From Planctomycetota bacterium (lineage in GTDB: Bacteria; Planctomycetota; UBA1135; UBA2386), in contig JACKIC010000001.1 of NCBI GenBank assembly GCA_020638655.1, positions 1,054,001 to 1,118,000 of the forward strand: a stretch of DNA of 64,000 nucleotides. Direction: 5' to 3'. Shown one piece after another: positions 24,429 through 32,795 of this stretch. A program made the position numbers and the translations under genes. Every line of letters begins with the position of its first letter. Position 1 is the stretch's first letter. A model generated the notes under the pieces. The model was not told the DNA's origin. It searched no databases and saw nothing but the letters and a program-made list of their open reading frames with translations.

Positions 24429-26513
24429 ATGCCGTCTCTCCACCGCGTCGCCTACTTCCTGCTCGGCCTGCTGCTGCTCGCCTTCCCGGCGCGCGCGACC
24501 TGGTCGATCCTGATCATCGACCTGTCGACGGGCGAGGTCGCGGTCGGGATCGCGACCTGCCTCACGGGCTTCGACCTCAAACCGGAGACGATCGTGGTCG
24601 TGCCGGGTTGGGGCGTCGCGGCGGCGCAGTCGTACGTCGGCCCGCTGAGCCTGCGCGAACTGATCCGCGCCGAGATCCTCAACGGCACGCCCGCGAACCA
24701 GATCCTGGCGATGCTGGCCAACGCCGACCCGGGCCACCAGTCGCGCCAGTACGGCATCGCCAGCATTCTCGGCGGCACGGCGACGTTCACCGGCACCGGG
24801 GCCGGTCCGTGGGCCGGCGGCGTCACCGGGCAGACGGGATCGCTGCTCTACACCGTGCAGGGCAACGTGCTCACGGGTCAGCCGGTGGTCGCGATGGCCG
24901 AACAGGCGATCCTGACCACGCCCGGCACGATCGACGAGAAGCTGATGGCGGCGATGGAGGCCGCCGCGTTGATGGGCGGCGACGGCCGCTGCTCGTGCGC
25001 GCCGGGGACCCCGACCGCCTGCGGCTCGCCGCCGGTGAGCTTCACCAAGTCCGCGCACATCGGCCTGATGGTGGTCAGTCGGCCCAGCGACATCGACAAC
25101 CCGTGCGGCAACGGCCTGGGCTGCGGCAACGGCACCTACTGGATGGACCTCAACGTCGCCGGCCAGCCGGCTTCGGCCCCCGATCCGATCGTGCAGCTGC
25201 GCGGCCTCTACAACACGTGGAAGGCCAACCAGCTCGGTCGCGCGGATCACTTCCGGTCGACGGTGACGCTCAGCGGCAATCACCTGCGCGCCAACCGCGT
25301 CGACACGATCACGGGCACCGTGACGCTGCGCGACGCGGCGGGCAATGCGCTCGGCAACGGGCTGCCCGTCACGGTGGGACTCAGCAATCGCAGCACCGTC
25401 GGCAACGTCACCTTCTCGCCGGTCGTGCCGCAGCCCAACGGCACCTACACGTTCACGATGCGCGGCGATCTCGACGCCGGCGAGGCGATCGTCGACGTCG
25501 CCGTCAACGACGCGTTCGGTCGTGTCGGCATCGCCCCGCAGCCCGTGGTCACGGTCGACGACGCCTTCGGTCCCTGTGGCATCGGCGCGATCCCGAACGG
25601 GTCCGGCGGTGCTCGCGACGCCTTGCGCATCGACGGCCTGCCGGGCGTCGAGCGCGTCGCCCAGGTCGGCTTCGGCCAGCCGTTCGTGCTGTCGCTCGAC
25701 GCGCCGGCCGGCGTGCCCAACACGCCGCCCGTGGGGCTGTTCGCGCTGTGGGCGCACCTCGGCCTGCCGCACCCGTCGGCGGCACTGCCGCTGGGCCCCA
25801 ACCTGGGCTCGCTGTGTTTCACGCCGTTCCCGATCGCGCCGGCCGCGCCGACGCTGCTGGTCGCCGACTCGTTCGGCCTGGGTGGTTACATCGGCGCCGG
25901 TCCCGCGCCGCTCACGGTCGGGATCCCCGGCGTCGCGGCGCTGCTCGACGTCACCTTGCAGGGCGCGATGGCCGTCGATCTGCAGGGCACGTTCGCGGCC
26001 ACCAACGCGATCTACCTGCGCGTCGTGCCGGTCGCGCCGCCGACGATCTCGGCGGTGACGCCGCCGTCGCCGCTGCCCTCGCAGACCGTGATCGTGCAGG
26101 GCACCAACTTCCTCAACGGCCTCGAGGTCTACGTCGACAACATCCAGGTGCCGCTGCTGAGTCAGTCGCCGGTGTTGTTCTCGTTCGCGATGCCGGTCGG
26201 CATCGGCTGCGACGCCACGTTGTCGCTGCGCAACCCGGGCACGGCGCTGGTGACGCGCACGATCAACGGCACGCCGAACGTGGTGTCGATGCCGTTCCCC
26301 AGCGGCCCCGCCGCCGGCGGTGCGCTGTTCGCGATCACGGGCCAGAACCTCGCCGGCACCGCGGTGACCTTCAACGGCGTGCCGATGACGATCACGACGC
26401 AGAACGCGACCTCGGTGGTCGGGACGACGCCGCCGGGCGCGCCCGGCCCGGCGATCGTGCGCGTGCGCAACCCCAACGGCTGCGAGACGACGCGGACCTA
26501 CACCTACCAGTAG
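24429..26513 (+). CDS. Secreted DUF1028 (Ntn-hydrolase-like) protein with Ig/TIG domains
   Basis: A 694-residue exported protein. Signal peptide MPSLHRVAYFLLGLLLL ends FPARA, and the predicted mature protein begins TWSILIIDLSTGEVAVGIAT, the N-terminal strand pair of DUF1028, a family with an Ntn-hydrolase-like fold. Removing the signal would expose Thr as the N-terminal residue, the position of an Ntn nucleophile. DUF1028 extends to about residue 270, with Cys pairs near 195-200 and 235-240. Next come an Ig-like region (about 275-380), a middle domain with LPLGPNLGSLCF resembling the terminal modules of neighbouring surface proteins, and two IPT/TIG-like domains to the end (ISAVTPPSPLPSQTVIVQG, then a second unit). 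Substrate unknown; secretion and domain order are clear. Confidence 0.8.
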   Translation: MPSLHRVAYFLLGLLLLAFPARATWSILIIDLSTGEVAVGIATCLTGFDLKPETIVVVPGWGVAAAQSYVGPLSLRELIRAEILNGTPANQILAMLANADPGHQSRQYGIASILGGTATFTGTGAGPWAGGVTGQTGSLLYTVQGNVLTGQPVVAMAEQAILTTPGTIDEKLMAAMEAAALMGGDGRCSCAPGTPTACGSPPVSFTKSAHIGLMVVSRPSDIDNPCGNGLGCGNGTYWMDLNVAGQPASAPDPIVQLRGLYNTWKANQLGRADHFRSTVTLSGNHLRANRVDTITGTVTLRDAAGNALGNGLPVTVGLSNRSTVGNVTFSPVVPQPNGTYTFTMRGDLDAGEAIVDVAVNDAFGRVGIAPQPVVTVDDAFGPCGIGAIPNGSGGARDALRIDGLPGVERVAQVGFGQPFVLSLDAPAGVPNTPPVGLFALWAHLGLPHPSAALPLGPNLGSLCFTPFPIAPAAPTLLVADSFGLGGYIGAGPAPLTVGIPGVAALLDVTLQGAMAVDLQGTFAATNAIYLRVVPVAPPTISAVTPPSPLPSQTVIVQGTNFLNGLEVYVDNIQVPLLSQSPVLFSFAMPVGIGCDATLSLRNPGTALVTRTINGTPNVVSMPFPSGPAAGGALFAITGQNLAGTAVTFNGVPMTITTQNATSVVGTTPPGAPGPAIVRVRNPNGCETTRTYTYQ

Positions 26514-26529
26514 TCGGCAAGTGCCCATG

Positions 26530-26572
26530 CCATCGGGCTCGGCCCGCCCGCGCGGCGACGCGGCCCCGATGG
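26530..26572 (+). terminator. Long inverted repeat after the DUF1028 gene
   Basis: CCATCGGG (26530-26537) is the exact inverse complement of CCCGATGG (26565-26572), 17 bp after the stop codon, enclosing a GC-rich 27-nt loop that can fold further. No U-tract. It may be a terminator or processing hairpin. Confidence 0.3.
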
Positions 26573-26630
26573 CCCGACGATGCCCGCGCCGGGGCCCGCA
26601 AAGACCTGAAACCGCGGGCCGCTGAGGTGC

Positions 26631-26636
26631 TACCGT
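26631..26636 (+). promoter_or_regulatory. Putative -10 box placing the BNR lipoprotein start at ATG 26644
   Basis: TACCGT lies 7 nt before ATG 26644. The in-frame GTG at 26635 falls inside the hexamer and so is unlikely to be the start. A CTGAAA at 26606-26611 could be a poorly spaced -35. Confidence 0.4.
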
Positions 26637-26643
26637 GCACCCC

Positions 26644-28530
26644 ATGCGCCGCCACAAGCTCCTCTCGGTACCGCTGCTGCTGTTGACGTTTGCCGCCTGC
26701 GGCGGCGGTGGCGGTGGGGGCGGCAGCACGCCGACGGCGACGCCGACGCCCAACGCGGCGCCCGTCCTGAACGTGCCCGCGGGGTTGTCGGGCGGGCCGG
26801 TGCGGTTCTCGTTCGTGCTGCCGATGGCGAGCAGCCAGACGCTGACCTTCACCGCGGTCGACGGCGACGGCGATCCCCTGCTGTGGCAGCTCGGTGGCGC
26901 GGGCCCGGCGATGACGGCGGCCGGCATGGTGTTCGGTTCGCCGGTTCGCGGCGCATCGTTCCCGATCGAGCTGCAGGCCGTGGCGGCGCCGGCGGCGGCG
27001 ACGGTCAACATCCTGGTCGAGGACTCGCGCGGGGCCGCGTCGTCGATCGACGTGCTGTTCGTGCGTTCGGGCGCGCCGACGATCACGGGCGTGGCGCCAG
27101 ACAGCGCCTTCGCGACCGCGCCGCAGCAGGTGCAGATCAGCGGTTCGGCGTTCTCGCTCGGCAACTCGGTGCTGACCCGCGCGTGGTTCGGCGGCGCGTT
27201 GGCGACCTTCACCACCGTCACCGACGAGAACACCCTGGTCTGTAATACGCCGTCCGGGGCGGCGCTCGGCGGCGCCGCGGTCACCGTCGACAACCAGTTC
27301 GGCAGCAGCGCGCTGCCGCCGAGCGCGTTCACGATGTACGAGTATCCGGTCAACTTCCTCGACGCGGACAACGCGCTCGACGGTGGCGCCGGCGAGGCGT
27401 TGGCGGTCGCCAGCGACGGCTTGCGCATGCATACGGTCTGGATCGAAGGCGGCATGCTCATGCACCGCAGCTCGGTCGACGGCGGCGCGACCTTCGCGGC
27501 GAGTCAGGTCCTCAGCGGGACGGACGTGCCCTCGCAGCCGCACGTGGCGGTCGTCGGCGATCAGGTCACGGTCGTATGGCTCGGCGATTCGAGTCTGCGG
27601 GCGCGTTCGTCGAGCGACGGTGGCGCGACCTTCGGACCGGTCGCGATCCTCGGTAACAGCGGCACGATCTTCTCCGTGCACCTCGTCGCGAGCGGCAACC
27701 GTCGCTACTGCGCGTGGATGTCGCACCTGTTCCCGAGCATCTCACAGCGCGTGCACATGACGTCGTCGGAGGACGGCGGCAACACCTGGCGCACCGCCAC
27801 CTCGATGACGAGCGGCACCAACAACCAGATCTTCCACGCCATCGGCTGTGACAGCGAGGTGGCGTGGATCGCAGCCGTCGACCCGCTCGCCACGCAGGCG
27901 GGGCTCTTCGTGTCGCGCACGACCGACGGCGGCGCCACCTGGTCCGCGGGGCAGCACGTCGGCCCGGTCAGCTCCGACATGTGGTCGCCGTGCACCTGCA
28001 ACGTCGGCGCGCGCGTCTACCTCGCCTGGATGAGCGGCGGTGCCCTCCAGTACCTGGTCTCGGTCGATCGCGGCGCGACCTGGCCCAACCAGGCGACCGA
28101 ACTGCGGCCCGCGAGCATGGGGCTGGCCTCCTCACCGAGCATCGCCTGCGACGGCGATCGCCTGTCGGCGGTCTACATGGTCGGCTCGGACACCATCGGC
28201 TACACGCGCGTGGGCTCCGCCGGCGCGTTCCCCGAACACGTGACCTTGAGCACCGTGGTCGAACCGGTCGGCGCGCCGCAGGTCGGCGTCCGCGGCAACT
28301 ACGTGTTCGCGGCGTGGCGCGGCGGCGACCTCGGGACCGGCACCGCGCGCATCCGCTTCGCCTCGTCGGTCGATCGCGGGCTGACCTTCACGGCGCCGGT
28401 CGGCCTCGGCGACGGCGCGGCCGCGCAGGACGAGCCGCAACTGGTCGTCGACGGCGCCCGCATGTGGCTCGGCTGGCGCGACAGCCGCGGCGCGACCCCG
28501 GCGCTGTTCTTCAACCGCACCGAGCAGTAG
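26644..28530 (+). CDS. Lipoprotein with IPT/TIG domain and BNR/sialidase-like repeats
   Basis: A 628-residue lipoprotein: MRRHKLLSVPLLLLTFAAC then an eight-Gly run. Residues about 45-140 look like an Ig/cadherin-like domain, about 145-225 is an IPT/TIG domain (APTITGVAPDSAFATAPQQV), and the rest has Asp-box/BNR-type repeats, S-x-D-G-G-x-T-W/F (SVDGGATF, SSDGGATF, SEDGGNTW, TTDGGATW, SVDRGATW, SVDRGLTF), forming a propeller of the sialidase class. The Arg triad and Tyr/Glu nucleophile of true sialidases are not recognisable, so a binding role is as likely as hydrolysis. It is anchored by lipid, probably at the outer membrane. Confidence 0.8.
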   Translation: MRRHKLLSVPLLLLTFAACGGGGGGGGSTPTATPTPNAAPVLNVPAGLSGGPVRFSFVLPMASSQTLTFTAVDGDGDPLLWQLGGAGPAMTAAGMVFGSPVRGASFPIELQAVAAPAAATVNILVEDSRGAASSIDVLFVRSGAPTITGVAPDSAFATAPQQVQISGSAFSLGNSVLTRAWFGGALATFTTVTDENTLVCNTPSGAALGGAAVTVDNQFGSSALPPSAFTMYEYPVNFLDADNALDGGAGEALAVASDGLRMHTVWIEGGMLMHRSSVDGGATFAASQVLSGTDVPSQPHVAVVGDQVTVVWLGDSSLRARSSSDGGATFGPVAILGNSGTIFSVHLVASGNRRYCAWMSHLFPSISQRVHMTSSEDGGNTWRTATSMTSGTNNQIFHAIGCDSEVAWIAAVDPLATQAGLFVSRTTDGGATWSAGQHVGPVSSDMWSPCTCNVGARVYLAWMSGGALQYLVSVDRGATWPNQATELRPASMGLASSPSIACDGDRLSAVYMVGSDTIGYTRVGSAGAFPEHVTLSTVVEPVGAPQVGVRGNYVFAAWRGGDLGTGTARIRFASSVDRGLTFTAPVGLGDGAAAQDEPQLVVDGARMWLGWRDSRGATPALFFNRTEQ

Positions 28531-28591
28531 GTCGGGCGGGCCGGGTTCGGGAGAAAGGGGACCCCCCGGTTACGACTCGGGGTGACGGGCC

Positions 28592-28623
28592 TACCATCGG
28601 CCTCTCGCCGTCCGAACCGAGGA
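28592..28623 (+). promoter_or_regulatory. Putative -10 box and Shine-Dalgarno for the gene at 28629
   Basis: TACCAT (28592-28597) would give a leader of about 25 nt. GAGG close to 28619-28622 sits about 7 nt before the GTG at 28629. The Shine-Dalgarno supports GTG as the start. Confidence 0.35.
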
Positions 28624-28628
28624 ACCCC

Positions 28629-30743
28629 GTGACCCCGACCATCCGCCGGTCGCCGCTGCGCATCGTGGCGGCGGTGCTCGTCCTGTCCGTTCCCTCTCTC
28701 GCGCAGGCGCCGGCTGGCGCGCAGCCGGTGCCCCAGATAGATCCCGACCACCTGCGCCTGCTCCCCGGCGACCTCGCCGACCTCACCTGCAAGGTCGTCA
28801 CCCTCGACACAAAGGGGGACGTGCCGCACCGGCTCGTCGTCGAGGTGCAGAACCGCGGCGCGGCCTCGGCCGAGCCGCTGCTGTTCGAGATCGAGTCCCG
28901 CGGCAAGAAGGGCGAAGCCGGCACCGAGACGTTCGCGCGCGTGATGTCGCCGCGCTTCGCGCGCTTCGGTCGGCCGACGTTGCCGGGCGGCAAGGAGCGC
29001 TACGAGCTCGCGACCAACCTGGCGGGCGGCAAGGGACAGTTCTCGGTGCGGGTGTCGGCGGCGTCGTGGCACGAAGGCGCGGCGGTGCCGAAGCCGGACC
29101 TGCGCATCGGCGAGCCGCAGCAGGTGCAGCGCACGTCGCTGGGCGGCACCTTCCCGGTCACGCAGGTGACGCTGCACAATCCGTTCGACCGCGACGTCGA
29201 GGTGCTGCTCCGGGTCAAGCTCGTGCAGCCCGTGGATCGTGTCGATCTCTACGGGGTGCGCCTGCCCGCGAACGGCGCCTTCGATTGGGTCGTGTCGACG
29301 CGCGGCACGCTGCCCGTCTACGTCCCGAACGACCTGCCGCCAGGTGGGCCCGTCAAGGCCACCGGCTTCGAACTCGTCGACTGGGTGCTCGTCGGCGAGG
29401 CGCCGAAGGAGGCGGGCGCGGAGTGCCTCGGCGCTGCCTATCGGGCGTGGTATCGCTGGTCGGACCTGCAGAACGACGTCACGGGTGAGGTGTCGTGCCG
29501 CGGGCGGCACAAGAAGCTCAACTCCGAGGAATACGAGGACTACAAGTTCCGCGGCACTTTCCGCGTGACGCCCGCGGGCGCCGTCACGATCACCGCCGAC
29601 GCCGATACGACCGACGCGGGCATGGTGCTGGGCGCGATGTTCGCCAACCTGATGCACCCGGACTTCGACGAGTTGCAGGCGAAGAACCGGCTCGTGCCGG
29701 TCGCCGCGTCGCGCGTCGCGATCGTCGGCCCGGGGTGGAACCGGCAGCGCAGTTCCGGCGGCCTCTCGGTCGCGAACGGCGCGGTCGACTTCGATCAGGT
29801 CGAGGACCTCGAGGTGCAGGATGGGCGCATCGTCAGCAGCGGCTACGGCGACTACCAGCGCACGCTGTGGCAGATGCAGCAGTTCGGCGCGGGGCTGGCG
29901 GTCACGCGGCGCACCGGCAAGTCGGTCGACACGTCGTTCTCGTACCGCGAGGAAGGTGGGCGCATCCTGCCCACCGCGGCGACGAGCACCACGACTTTCG
30001 GCGACGACCTGTTCAGCGCCACCGAGGTGGTGATCACCGGCCTGAAGCTCGAAGGGGTGGCGCCGCGACCGTCGCGGGCGCCCAAGGGCGACGGCGTCGA
30101 AGCGCTGCGCGCGATCTGGGACGCCGCGTGGCACGTGCCGACCGGGCCGCTGGAGTTCAGCGCCGACTTCGCGGTCGACAGCCCGGGCACCGATCTGATG
30201 TGGCAGGGGCAGAAGCGGCTGCGCGGCAAGGTGGTGCAGCGCGGCATGGGCCGGCACCTGCAGCACGCCGACTTCGAGTTCGAAGGCTCGCACGACCTCG
30301 CGCGGCAGATGGCCCTCGCCGCGGTGATCCGCGATCGCTGGGGGATCTGGTACGGGCGCGACTTCAACGACCGCCTGCCGTTCGACGAGTTCTTCGCCGG
30401 CGCGACCATTCACGCGGCCGACGGCAAGGGCGTGTTCGCCGTCGACGACGGGCAGATCGCCGCGATCCTCACCAGCGGCGGCCTCGTGCGCGGCTGGCGG
30501 CGAGCAGGGATGGCCGTCGACTTCACGTGGCAGAAGATCGGCGACGTGCAGGTGGTGACGCGTATCGACGAACAGATCGGGTCGCCGAACGACAAGAGCA
30601 CGCAACGCTGGCGGGCCGCGGTGACGATCGGCTTCACGACGGTGAAGGGGCAGCTGCTGCCGAGCTCATTCAAGCTCGAGCGCATCTTCGACAAGGACTG
30701 GGGCCCCGAGGTCCTCACCTTCACCAACATCGAGCTGCGCTGA
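28629..30743 (+). CDS. Large exported protein of unknown function
   Basis: A 704-residue protein starting at GTG with a cleavable signal (IVAAVLVLSVPSLAQAP). Residues about 30-250 appear as paired beta-sandwich domains (LVVEVQNRGAASAEPLLFEI, QVTLHNPFDRDVEVLLRVKL). The remainder contains long amphipathic beta-strands ending in DWGPEVLTFTNIELR. No enzyme motif is visible and I do not recognise the family. The start has a Shine-Dalgarno-like GAGG. Its last 78 bp overlap, on the opposite strand, the apparent C-terminus of the DNA methyltransferase gene. Confidence 0.7.
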   Translation: MTPTIRRSPLRIVAAVLVLSVPSLAQAPAGAQPVPQIDPDHLRLLPGDLADLTCKVVTLDTKGDVPHRLVVEVQNRGAASAEPLLFEIESRGKKGEAGTETFARVMSPRFARFGRPTLPGGKERYELATNLAGGKGQFSVRVSAASWHEGAAVPKPDLRIGEPQQVQRTSLGGTFPVTQVTLHNPFDRDVEVLLRVKLVQPVDRVDLYGVRLPANGAFDWVVSTRGTLPVYVPNDLPPGGPVKATGFELVDWVLVGEAPKEAGAECLGAAYRAWYRWSDLQNDVTGEVSCRGRHKKLNSEEYEDYKFRGTFRVTPAGAVTITADADTTDAGMVLGAMFANLMHPDFDELQAKNRLVPVAASRVAIVGPGWNRQRSSGGLSVANGAVDFDQVEDLEVQDGRIVSSGYGDYQRTLWQMQQFGAGLAVTRRTGKSVDTSFSYREEGGRILPTAATSTTTFGDDLFSATEVVITGLKLEGVAPRPSRAPKGDGVEALRAIWDAAWHVPTGPLEFSADFAVDSPGTDLMWQGQKRLRGKVVQRGMGRHLQHADFEFEGSHDLARQMALAAVIRDRWGIWYGRDFNDRLPFDEFFAGATIHAADGKGVFAVDDGQIAAILTSGGLVRGWRRAGMAVDFTWQKIGDVQVVTRIDEQIGSPNDKSTQRWRAAVTIGFTTVKGQLLPSSFKLERIFDKDWGPEVLTFTNIELR

Positions 30744-32792
30744 ACGGGCTGCCGCGCGCCACCGGTTGGGGCGCCGCTGCGCCGCCGGGCGCTCGCGCTC
30801 GACGCGCCAGAAGCCGCGCGGCGGCACGGCCTCAGGGGTGCCGCGCCGCAGCTCGTCGGCGGGCAGGTCGCAACCGCGCGTGATCCAGGCGACGTCGTCG
30901 TCGCCGAGACCGAACGCGCGGCCGCAGCGCACGTCCAGCGCGGTGAGCAGCTGGTCGCGGCGCCCGGCATCACGGGCCGGTGCCGCGTCCGGATCCAGCC
31001 AGCCTTCGGCGGCGGCGGTCGCCCACAGCGGTGCGTGCCAAGGCAGGATCGCGCACAGCTGCAGGGCGAGGTTGGCGAGCGCGGCCTCGGTGTCGGGTTG
31101 AAGGCGCGGCAGCACGCAGTCGCTGAGCACGAAGTGGTTGAGGTTGGTGCCCGACAGCCGCAGGCGCAGCGCATGATCGAACGCGAGCGATCCGAGCACC
31201 GCCGCGCCCGCGGCCATCGCGCGCAGCGGCGCGGCCGTCGGGGCGCGCGGCACCAGCACGCCGAGGCTGTTGCCGCACGGCACGTCGGGCAGCAGGCACA
31301 CGATCGCCGTACGTTCGTTGGTGGCGTTGGAGAGCGCGCGCAGCACGACGCGGGCCGGGGCCGCTGCGGGCATGCCTGCGGCGGGCGCCGCGGGCGCGAT
31401 CAGGTACTGGGGCCGCAGGTCGTCGTGTTCGCGCGGCGCTTCCCAGGTCGTGGAGCGACCGGTGCCGGACCGGTAGACGGCGGCGTTGGGGTGCAGGTCG
31501 TAGACCATCGCGCCTTGATAGAGCGGCAGCAGCACGTCGGCGCCGCGGCGCCAGTTGCCGTCGGCGGCGCGCACGAACCCGTCGGCCTCGGCGGCTTCGC
31601 GCCGCACGAAGCGGTCGCGATCGGCGGTCATGTTGTAGTCGCCCTGGCGCCACGTGAACGCGCCGCCGTCGCCGACCAGCGGTGCGCTGCGCGCGTGCAT
31701 GCGGCGCAGCAGGTCGAGGTCGCGGTCGTCGTCGGCTTCGACGAACGCGCCCGAGCGCGGGCTCAGCTTCGCCACCAGGTCGCGGCCGTAGCGCGTGTGT
31801 GGGGGCGCCGGGCGCCGCCAGTCGTCGAGGTCGACGCGGCCGAACGCCGCGTTCACCGCCGGGGTGCGGCCGCCCTTGCTGCCGACGATCACGGCGAAGC
31901 GGTAGCGCGAGTCGATCGCGAAGATGCGGCGGCGGTTCTCGAAGCCGAACAGCCATTCCCAGCGACACGCGTCGAGCAGCAACTCGCGCAGCGGCCGCGC
32001 GTCGCGGTCGAACCACAGGCTCGCCGGCACCACCATGCCGAAGCGCCCGTCGTCGCGCAGCAGCTCGTGGCAGCGCTCGACGAACAGGCGGTAGGTGTAG
32101 AGCTTGCCGCTGCCCTGGTGGGTGAAGCGTGCCCGCAGCCGCGCGACCGCGCGGCGCGCTTCGTCGCTGGCCTGCAGCGTCTCCCACGGCGGGTTGGTCA
32201 GCACCGCGTCGCACGAACCCGGCTCGAGGTCCTGCAGGCCGTCGCCGGCGCGCACCTGCGCCGCGAGCTGCAGCACGTCGGGCGCCTCGGCGCCGCACGC
32301 TTCCCAGAGCGCCACCGCGGCGATCGCCGCGACAGTGCTGTCGACGTCGAGACCGTGCAGCGTCGCCGCGGCGCGGCGGGTGTCGATGCCCTGCGCGCGT
32401 TGCCAGTGCAGCGCCGCCAGCAGGAAGGCGCCGCCGCCGACCGCCGGATCGCAGATGCGCGCGGGCGCCTCGCGCAGTTGCGGCAGCAGCGGCCCGAGGG
32501 TGCGATCGACGGTGGGCTCGGTGATGCCCGCTGGCGTGAACCAGGCGCCGCGGCGCTTGCGCAGGGTCGGGTCGAGCAGCGCCGGGTACTCGGCCGCGAG
32601 CGCGGTGACCGAAGGCCAGGTCGGGCGCGGCGCGCGCTGTGCCGCCGCGCGGGGCTCATGGGGGTCGACGGGCAGCAGCTCCGCGGCCAGCGTCTCGCTG
32701 CGCAGGCGCTGCCCCAGCCAGGCGCGCACGTCGCCGCGCACCGCGGCCCAGCGCGTGCGTTCGGGCGTCGGCTCGGGCGTCGCGCCGGTCAC
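30666..32792 (-). CDS. Solitary N6-adenine-type DNA methyltransferase (Eco57I/N6_Mtase class)
   Basis: A 708-residue gamma-class methyltransferase. An N-terminal helical part contains RRGAWFTPAGITEP, typical before the catalytic core. Motif I is ICDPAVGGGAFLLAAL (about 112-127), the acidic binding motif is LHGLDVD (about 145), and motif IV is LTNPPWE (about 199-205). Downstream, YRLFVERCHELLRDDGRFGMVVP and a target-recognition-like region follow. The catalytic half is intact. The last 25 or so residues are antisense to the neighbouring gene and look unlike the rest, so the natural C-terminus may be lost. No nuclease gene is in the window. It starts 3 bp after the threonine dehydratase stop, implying one transcript. 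Sequence specificity unknown. Confidence 0.8.
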   Translation of the reverse strand: MTGATPEPTPERTRWAAVRGDVRAWLGQRLRSETLAAELLPVDPHEPRAAAQRAPRPTWPSVTALAAEYPALLDPTLRKRRGAWFTPAGITEPTVDRTLGPLLPQLREAPARICDPAVGGGAFLLAALHWQRAQGIDTRRAAATLHGLDVDSTVAAIAAVALWEACGAEAPDVLQLAAQVRAGDGLQDLEPGSCDAVLTNPPWETLQASDEARRAVARLRARFTHQGSGKLYTYRLFVERCHELLRDDGRFGMVVPASLWFDRDARPLRELLLDACRWEWLFGFENRRRIFAIDSRYRFAVIVGSKGGRTPAVNAAFGRVDLDDWRRPAPPHTRYGRDLVAKLSPRSGAFVEADDDRDLDLLRRMHARSAPLVGDGGAFTWRQGDYNMTADRDRFVRREAAEADGFVRAADGNWRRGADVLLPLYQGAMVYDLHPNAAVYRSGTGRSTTWEAPREHDDLRPQYLIAPAAPAAGMPAAAPARVVLRALSNATNERTAIVCLLPDVPCGNSLGVLVPRAPTAAPLRAMAAGAAVLGSLAFDHALRLRLSGTNLNHFVLSDCVLPRLQPDTEAALANLALQLCAILPWHAPLWATAAAEGWLDPDAAPARDAGRRDQLLTALDVRCGRAFGLGDDDVAWITRGCDLPADELRRGTPEAVPPRGFWRVERERPAAQRRPNRWRAAARSAQLDVGEGEDLGAPVLVEDALELE

Positions 32793-32795
32793 CGG

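Noticed and set aside
24237..27461. Minus-strand open frame of about 1074 codons opposite the DUF1028 and BNR lipoprotein genes
   Set aside because: Shadow of two exported proteins with signal peptides; no recognisable fold.
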